Below are positions 59,095 through 64,000 of a stretch of 64,000 nucleotides of DNA, piece by piece (the first letter of the stretch is position 1; the number at the start of each line of letters is the position of its first letter). Position numbers and translations under genes: made by a program. Below the pieces are notes generated by a model that worked only from the letters and a program-made list of their open reading frames with translations, searched no databases and was not told the origin of the DNA. This DNA comes from DASPLX01 sp035627375 (GTDB lineage: Bacteria > Pseudomonadota > Gammaproteobacteria > Burkholderiales > Burkholderiaceae_D): the NCBI GenBank assembly GCA_035627375.1, contig DASPLX010000037.1, positions 248,001 to 312,000 of the forward strand, written 5' to 3'.

Positions 59095-60678
59095 ATGACA
59101 CTTCAGCTGCCCGCGGGAATGGAAATCAAGGCCGATATCAAGCCCGGTTATGAAAAGGTGCTGACGCCTGACGCTCTGGCGCTGGTCGCCAAGCTGGCGC
59201 GCGCTTTCGAACCGCGCCGCCAGCAATTGCTTGCCGCCCGCGCCGAACGCGCCAAACGGCTCGATGCCGGCGAGCGCCCGGACTTCCTGGCCGAGACCAA
59301 GCACATCCGCGAAGGCGACTGGAAGATCGCGCCGATCCCGAAGGCGCTCGAATGCCGACGCGTCGAAATCACGGGTCCGGTGGAGCGCAAGATGGTCATC
59401 AACGCATTGAATTCGGGCGCCGACAGCTACATGACCGATTTCGAGGATTCGAACTCGCCGAATTGGGACAACCAGATCACCGGCCAGATCAACATGATCG
59501 ACGCCGTGCGCAAGACGATCACGCTGGAGCAAGGCGGCAAGACCTACAAGCTCAACGACAAGACGGCGACGCTGGTCGTGCGTCCGCGCGGCTGGCATCT
59601 CGACGAGAAGCATGTGCTGGTGGACGGCAAGCGCGTTTCGGGCGGCATCTTCGACTTCGCGCTGTTCATGTTCCACAACGCGAAGGAGCAGTTGGCGCGC
59701 GGCGCCGGCCCGTATTTCTACCTGCCGAAGATGGAGTCGCACCTGGAGGCGCGCCTGTGGAACGACATCTTCGTGATGACCCAGAACGAGCTCGGCATTC
59801 CGCAGGGCACGATCAAGGCGACCGTGCTGATCGAGACCATTCTCGCCGCCTTCGAGATGGATGAAATCCTGTATGAGCTGCGCGAACACAGCGCGGGCCT
59901 CAACGCCGGCCGTTGGGACTATATCTTTTCCTGCATCAAGAAGTTCAAGCTGGACAAGAATTTCTGCCTCGCGGACCGCGCCAAGGTGACGATGACCGCG
60001 CCTTTCATGCGCGCTTATGCCTTGCTGCTGCTGAAGACCTGCCACAAGCGCAATGCCCCCGCGATCGGCGGCATGTCGGCGCTGATCCCGATCAAGAACG
60101 ATCCGGAGAAGAACGATATCGCCATGGGCGGCGTGCGCAACGACAAGTCGCGCGATGCGACCGACGGCTATGACGGCGGCTGGGTGGCGCATCCCGGGCT
60201 GGTCGATCTTGCGATGACCGAGTTCAAGAAGGTGCTGGGCGACAAGCCGAACCAGATCGACAAGCAGCGCGACGACGTCAATGTCAGCGCGGCCGACCTG
60301 CTCAATTTCCAGCCGGAGACGCCGATCACCGAAGCCGGCTTGCGCATGAACATCAATGTCGGCATCCACTATCTCGGCGCCTGGCTGGCGGGCAACGGTT
60401 GCGTGCCCATCCATAACCTGATGGAGGACGCGGCGACGGCCGAGATCAGCCGCAGCCAGGTCTGGCAATGGATCCGCAGCCCGAAGGGCGTGCTGGAGGA
60501 CGGCCGCAAGGTCACCGCGGACATGGTGCGCGCGATGATCCCGGAGGAACTGGCGAAGGTGAAGGCAGTGGCCGGAGACGGCGCTACCTATGATCGGGCG
60601 GCGCAAATCTTCGAACAGATGTCGACCTCGGAATCGTTCGCCGAATTCCTGACCTTGCCGCTGTACGAAGAGATCTAA
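59095..60678 (+). CDS. aceB: Malate synthase A
   Basis: A 527-residue enzyme that condenses glyoxylate and acetyl-CoA to malate in the glyoxylate bypass. Diagnostic segments include 'LNSGADSYMTDFEDSNSPNW', 'LVVRPRGWHLDEKHVLVDG', 'YFYLPKMESHLEARLWNDIF' and 'EDAATAEISRSQVWQWIRSP', with the catalytic Arg in 'RPRGWH' and Asp in 'EDAATAE'. Length and sequence fit the A isoform. AGGAGA precedes the ATG at 59095. Following a dehalogenase and permease, it could drain glyoxylate or C2 units, an inference from context; isocitrate lyase is not in the window. Confidence 0.95.
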   Translation: MTLQLPAGMEIKADIKPGYEKVLTPDALALVAKLARAFEPRRQQLLAARAERAKRLDAGERPDFLAETKHIREGDWKIAPIPKALECRRVEITGPVERKMVINALNSGADSYMTDFEDSNSPNWDNQITGQINMIDAVRKTITLEQGGKTYKLNDKTATLVVRPRGWHLDEKHVLVDGKRVSGGIFDFALFMFHNAKEQLARGAGPYFYLPKMESHLEARLWNDIFVMTQNELGIPQGTIKATVLIETILAAFEMDEILYELREHSAGLNAGRWDYIFSCIKKFKLDKNFCLADRAKVTMTAPFMRAYALLLLKTCHKRNAPAIGGMSALIPIKNDPEKNDIAMGGVRNDKSRDATDGYDGGWVAHPGLVDLAMTEFKKVLGDKPNQIDKQRDDVNVSAADLLNFQPETPITEAGLRMNINVGIHYLGAWLAGNGCVPIHNLMEDAATAEISRSQVWQWIRSPKGVLEDGRKVTADMVRAMIPEELAKVKAVAGDGATYDRAAQIFEQMSTSESFAEFLTLPLYEEI

Positions 60679-60733
60679 CGGGACGTGTCGAACCGCTAGG
60701 CGGCATGCGCACTCTCTCCGCCTGACCTGTCGT

Positions 60734-60757
60734 CCCGCCGTCGCGCTGGGCGGCGGG
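60734..60757 (+). terminator. Possible terminator after aceB
   Basis: Stem CCCGCCG and CGGCGGG with a ten-base loop, 56 nt after the aceB stop. A short T run (TTTT) follows only 13 nt later, so the case for an intrinsic terminator is weak. The 246-nt gap also holds the palindrome TGTAAGCCTTACA (60783-60795). Confidence 0.35.
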
Positions 60758-60924
60758 CCAGGCGGAGCCTTTTACAATCGCCTGTAAGCCTTACATTCGC
60801 GCGCTCCGGTCCGCGCGCCGTAATCCTCCTCTCCCTACAACTCCCGATTTCATCCGCCGGATTGGCATGCCGGTTGCTCGCGCTCCTCTTCTCGACTGCA
60901 GTCTTCATCGAAAGGAGAAATACC

Positions 60925-61374
60925 ATGCGAGTAGCCGATGCAATGACCCGTGATGTCCAGCTCGCCAGCCCGGACGAGAATCTCATCGACGCGGCCAGGA
61001 TGATGGCCGACTGCGATTGCGGCGTATTGCCTGTCGGCGAGAACGACAGGCTGGTCGGCATGATCACCGATCGCGATATCGTCGTGCGCGGCTTGGCCCA
61101 AGGCAAGGACGGCGATACGAAAATCCGCGAGGTGATGAGCCAGGACGTGAAATATTGCTTCGAGGACGACGACGTGGCCGAAGTGGCTCGCAACATGGGC
61201 GACCTGCAAGTGCGGCGCCTGCCTGTCGTCAATCAAGACAAGCGATTGACCGGCATTCTTTCGCTCGGCGACATCGCTCACCATACCGACGAGACGCAGT
61301 CGGCGGCCGAAGCGTTGTGCCATATTTCCGAACCCGCTTCCATGCATACGTCGACCGGGCAGCGTCCGCACTGA
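60925..61374 (+). CDS. Two-CBS-domain protein
   Basis: A 149-residue protein with two CBS motifs: 'VADAMTRDVQLASPDENLID' to 'GMITDRDIVVRGLA', and 'VMSQDVKYCFEDDDVAEVAR' to 'GILSLGDIA'. CBS pairs bind adenine nucleotides and sense energy state. AAGGAGAAA precedes the ATG at 60925. It is followed 32 nt later by the hydrolase gene and forms part of a small stress-type gene set. Two adjacent Cys (DCDC) near residue 31 are a minor feature. Confidence 0.92.
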   Translation: MRVADAMTRDVQLASPDENLIDAARMMADCDCGVLPVGENDRLVGMITDRDIVVRGLAQGKDGDTKIREVMSQDVKYCFEDDDVAEVARNMGDLQVRRLPVVNQDKRLTGILSLGDIAHHTDETQSAAEALCHISEPASMHTSTGQRPH

Positions 61375-61406
61375 ACACGAGGCGATAGCGCCGGAAGGAG
61401 AAGTCG

Positions 61407-62114
61407 ATGAGAGCGGCATACAAGGAGCTGGTCGGCATCCGTGCCGAGTCGGCGCAGATCGAAGGCATGCTGGAATTGCCGCCGGATGCGGCGGGAGTGG
61501 TGTTGTTCGCGCACGGCAGCGGCAGCAGCCGCCTGAGCCCGCGCAACAATCAAGTGGCCGAGATGCTGCGCGAGGAACAGTTCGGCACCTTGCTCGTCGA
61601 CTTGCTGACGCCGGCGGAGGACCGCGACTATGAAACGCGTTTCGATATTTCCTTGTTGACGGCGCGCCTCGATGCGGCCCTTGGCTGGCTGCTGCAACAG
61701 AACGCGGCACGCGACTTGCCGATCGGTCTGTTCGGCGCCAGCACCGGGGCGGCGGCGGCGCTTCAGCTTGCGGCGTTGCGGGCGGATGCCGTCGCTGCGG
61801 TCGTCTCGCGCGGCGGCCGTCCGGATCTCGCGGGTTTGCGCGCCTTGGAGAAAGTCGAAGCGCCGACCTTGCTGATCGTCGGCGAACTCGATCATGTGGT
61901 GGTCGACCTGAATCGTTCTTCCTATATGGCCTTGCATTGCGAGAAGCGGCTCGACATCGTTCCCGGCGCCACGCATCTGTTCCAGGAACCCGGAGCGCTG
62001 GATGCCGTGGCGTTGTCGGCGGCCGAATGGTTCCATCGATATCTTTCCTATCCTGCACAAGGCATGCAGCCTCCCTCCGTCGGGGGCGGGGCGGCAGAAA
62101 GGAGACCGTTGTGA
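61407..62114 (+). CDS. Dienelactone-hydrolase-like alpha/beta hydrolase
   Basis: A 235-residue alpha/beta hydrolase: 'VVLFAHGSGSSRLSPRNNQV' has the oxyanion HGSGSS turn; 'LFGASTGAAAALQLAALRAD' the nucleophile in GASTGA; Asp in 'VGELDHVV' and His in 'VPGATHLFQEPG'. The catalytic Ser (in GxSxG) is preceded by Ala. Such enzymes occur in many bacteria beside phosphoribosyltransferases and CBS genes; their substrate is not established. AAGGAGAAG precedes the ATG. It overlaps the BON-protein start by GTGA. Confidence 0.88.
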   Translation: MRAAYKELVGIRAESAQIEGMLELPPDAAGVVLFAHGSGSSRLSPRNNQVAEMLREEQFGTLLVDLLTPAEDRDYETRFDISLLTARLDAALGWLLQQNAARDLPIGLFGASTGAAAALQLAALRADAVAAVVSRGGRPDLAGLRALEKVEAPTLLIVGELDHVVVDLNRSSYMALHCEKRLDIVPGATHLFQEPGALDAVALSAAEWFHRYLSYPAQGMQPPSVGGGAAERRPL

Positions 62115-62920
62115 ATACGAAATCCCAAAGCAGTATCGGCTGGACGAACTGGGCGGTGGGCGCGGCGATCGGTGCACTGGCGATGTATTTTTCCGATCCG
62201 GATCGCGGGCGGCGGCGGCGTGCCTTGGTTCGCGATCAGGTTCAGCATTGGGCCCGGGAAACGAGCGGCGCTCTCGATGTCGCTTCGCGCGACTTCGGCA
62301 ATCGCTTGCGCGGCGTGCGGGCGCGCGCCAGGAACCTGATATCGCGCAATAAGAGCGTGCCCGATGAAATCCTGGCGGAACGGGTAAGGGCGCATTTGGG
62401 CCGTGTCAGTTCGCATCCGCGCGCCATCAAGGTGTCGGCCCAGCAGGGTTGGATCAATCTGAGCGGCGCGATACTCGGCGACGAGAAGGCGGAGGTGCTG
62501 CATGCGGTCAAGGGCACGCCCGGCGTCGTCGGCGTCAGCGATAACCTGCAGTCTTACGAAACGGCGGAGCATATCCCGAGTTTGCAAGGAAATCACCAAC
62601 CCCAACGCCTGCGTTCGGCGTTCGGGCCGGACAGCTGGTCGCCTTCCACGCGCGCGTTCGCGGCGGTCGGCGGATGCGCGCTCGGCTGCTATGGCTTGTT
62701 GCGGCGGACGCCGGGGAAGGTGCCGCTCGCCACCCTTGGCTTCGGCCTGATGGCGGCCGGCATCCTGACCAATCCGCGGGTCCCGCGCAGGCGGCGCGCG
62801 GCCGGCATGCTCGGCACCCAGGAGCCGGAGCAGAGCGTGCAAGAAAGCCGTCCCGAGGAAACAGGAGTGCAACACCAGCCGCAGACGAGTCCTTCGCAAC
62901 CCGGATCGCTGTTGCATTGA
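62111..62920 (+). CDS. BON-domain membrane-associated protein
   Basis: A 269-residue protein. Residues about 10-30 hold a hydrophobic segment ('WAVGAAIGALAMYFSD') and a basic 'DRGRRRRALVRDQ' patch; residues about 85-150 form one BON domain ('LAERVRAHLGRVSSHPRAIK', 'VSAQQGWINLSGAILGDE'); another hydrophobic stretch (about 185-215) follows. BON domains bind phospholipids or cell-envelope parts and often mark osmotic-stress proteins. The start is GTG at 62111, with AAGGAGA 5 nt upstream, overlapping the previous stop (GTGA). The C-terminus is disordered. Confidence 0.85.
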   Translation: MNTKSQSSIGWTNWAVGAAIGALAMYFSDPDRGRRRRALVRDQVQHWARETSGALDVASRDFGNRLRGVRARARNLISRNKSVPDEILAERVRAHLGRVSSHPRAIKVSAQQGWINLSGAILGDEKAEVLHAVKGTPGVVGVSDNLQSYETAEHIPSLQGNHQPQRLRSAFGPDSWSPSTRAFAAVGGCALGCYGLLRRTPGKVPLATLGFGLMAAGILTNPRVPRRRRAAGMLGTQEPEQSVQESRPEETGVQHQPQTSPSQPGSLLH

Positions 62921-62991
62921 GGTTCGAACGAAGGCCGGTGCCGTCCGGTCGAACAGGGAAGTAGCCGCACGAGGCACGCAAGGAGAACGCG

Positions 62992-63438
62992 ATGCATACG
63001 ACATGGATCGTCGCTGCCGACGGCAGTCGGGCGCGCATATTCGAAATGCTCGATACCGATAAATCCCTGCAGGAAATCGAGGATCTGGCGAATCCGACCG
63101 GGCATGCTCATAAGCGCGATCTGTCGCCGGACAGCGACGGCCGGTTCTACGGCAAGGGGGAGCGGCATCAAGCGCATACCGTGCCGTCACGCGGCGACGT
63201 GCATGAGCACGAACTGGAGTTGTTTTCGCGCACGATCGGCGATTTCCTCGACAAGGCATGCAACGAGCACCGCTACGACAGCTTGTGTCTGATCGCGGGG
63301 CCGAAGTTTCTCGGCATGTTGCGCGCGAATCTCGGCAAGGAAACCCAGAAGCTGGTGGAGGAAGAGTTGCCGAAAGACGTGACGCGCTTCGATGCCGACG
63401 ACATCCGGGCCTTGATCGAGCCCTTGTCGCGGCATTAA
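62992..63438 (+). CDS. Host-attachment protein family member
   Basis: A 148-residue soluble protein: 'TWIVAADGSRARIFEM', then 'FLDKACNEHRYDSLCLIAGP' and 'FLGMLRANLGKETQKLVEEE'. This is the 'protein required for attachment to host cells' family (PF10116 type), with an eRF1-like fold related to ribosome- and stress-associated proteins. AAGGAG stands upstream of the ATG. It closes the CBS-hydrolase-BON set and is convergent with the MarC gene. Actual role in attachment is unproven in most species. Confidence 0.9.
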   Translation: MHTTWIVAADGSRARIFEMLDTDKSLQEIEDLANPTGHAHKRDLSPDSDGRFYGKGERHQAHTVPSRGDVHEHELELFSRTIGDFLDKACNEHRYDSLCLIAGPKFLGMLRANLGKETQKLVEEELPKDVTRFDADDIRALIEPLSRH

Positions 63439-63447
63439 GCCGTTTCG

Positions 63448-64000
63448 TCAGAGCGTCTTCAAATACGCGCGGATACCCGCCAACAGCATTTCGACCGCCA
63501 TTGCACTCAGGATCAAGCCCATCAGGCGCTCGAAAGCCGTCATTACGCGCGGCCCGAGCGCTTGCTGCATGCGCTCGGCGCCTAACAGCACCACCAGCCA
63601 TACCACCGCGACCAGCGACAATGCACCGACATGGATCATGACTTCGGTCATGCTGTTCGACGAGAACAGCAACACCGTGGCTAGAGCGGAAGGGCCGGCC
63701 AGGGCGGGCACCGCCAACGGGACCACGAACGGTTCTCCCGACGGGTCGGTGTCGCCGAGAATGCCGCCCGGCTGGGGAAAGATCATGCGCAGCGCGATCA
63801 GGAATAGGATTACGCCGCCGCCGATGCGGAGCGAGACTTCCGACAGTTGCAAGGCATCGAGGAAGCGGCTGCCGAAAAACATGAATATGAGCAGCAGCAC
63901 GAAGGCGATGGCGCACTCGCGCACCACGACGCGCCAGCGCCGGGCGGGAGGCACATTGGTCAAGGCGCTGGCGAACAAGGGGACGTTGCCGAACGGATCG
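63448..64000 (-). CDS. MarC-family membrane protein (N-terminus beyond window)
   Basis: A partial gene reading off the right edge; 184 or so codons are present. Hydrophobic helices and the signatures 'RIGGGVILFLIALRMIFP', 'FVVPLAVPALAGPSALATVL' and 'FERLMGLILSAMAVEMLLAG' match MarC/UPF0056 transport-type proteins. At the edge the frame reads 'DPFGNVPLFASALTN', the usual N-terminal region, so only about the first 20 residues are missing. Its substrate is not established; the historical link to multiple antibiotic resistance is not general. Confidence 0.9.
   Translation of the reverse strand, partial: DPFGNVPLFASALTNVPPARRWRVVVRECAIAFVLLLIFMFFGSRFLDALQLSEVSLRIGGGVILFLIALRMIFPQPGGILGDTDPSGEPFVVPLAVPALAGPSALATVLLFSSNSMTEVMIHVGALSLVAVVWLVVLLGAERMQQALGPRVMTAFERLMGLILSAMAVEMLLAGIRAYLKTL

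Noticed and set aside
60771..60795. Possible eighth copy of the GTAAGC direct repeat before the CBS gene.
   Set aside because: GTAAG is present, but the second half does not fall 11 bp away and there is no -10 at 12 nt. The sequence is better described as the palindrome TGTAAGCCTTACA.
1..64000. tRNA, rRNA, CRISPR arrays, complete insertion sequences, prophage or integrase genes.
   Set aside because: None was recognised by eye on either strand; a dedicated search would be needed to exclude short or diverged ones.

Overview
The window is GC-rich, densely coded bacterial DNA. Gene content suggests a free-living betaproteobacterium of the Burkholderiales, probably an Oxalobacteraceae relative; this is an inference from protein families, since no rRNA is present. 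No tRNA, rRNA, CRISPR array or complete insertion sequence was seen.

Layout. 0.1-8 kb: a PrcB_C-like protein, a VOC protein, a decayed alcohol dehydrogenase, a two-gene c-type cytochrome operon, a decayed reductase fragment, two methyltransferases, and an H-NOX heme sensor overlapping a PAS-GGDEF-EAL protein. 8-16 kb: an amidase, an exported protein, two very small genes, a PilZ protein, an isolated fliQ-fliR pair, a SecB paralogue, a diguanylate cyclase and a periplasmic binding protein. 16-29 kb: a TPR-GAF histidine kinase; a GMC oxidoreductase/AraC/CrtC-like cluster; and a porin, binding protein and GGDEF-EAL operon. 29-39 kb: a lone receiver, HU, a frameshifted PAS-GGDEF-EAL gene, an OTU-type cysteine protease candidate, a DUF3079 protein, an EF-G2-like GTPase, a ceramidase-like membrane protein and a cNMP-GGDEF protein. 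39-46 kb: a hybrid kinase, a REC-HPt-REC-REC-GGDEF protein and a cytoplasmic subtilase. 46-53 kb: a GntR-ABC-membrane protein-S9 peptidase operon and an AI-2E exporter. 53-64 kb: a Cache-GGDEF protein, cold-shock protein, YcgR-like PilZ protein, LysR, haloacid dehalogenase, TSUP permease, malate synthase, and a CBS/hydrolase/BON/host-attachment stress set, ending inside a MarC gene.

Two themes stand out. First, cyclic-di-GMP signalling is very dense: seven GGDEF proteins (three with EAL) with different sensory modules, and two PilZ receptors. Second, at least six promoters between 3.4 and 13.5 kb share one architecture: an 11-bp-phased direct repeat (GTAAGC, five bases, GTAAT) exactly 12 nt upstream of a -10-like hexamer, with no -35 box. 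This looks like a local regulon of an OmpR/PhoB-type activator covering the cytochrome operon, the H-NOX operon, the amidase, a 50-residue protein, an RNA or leader before fliQR, and the SecB paralogue; a seventh site lies at 23.7 kb. The most unusual single protein is the OTU-like protease at 33.4-34.6 kb.
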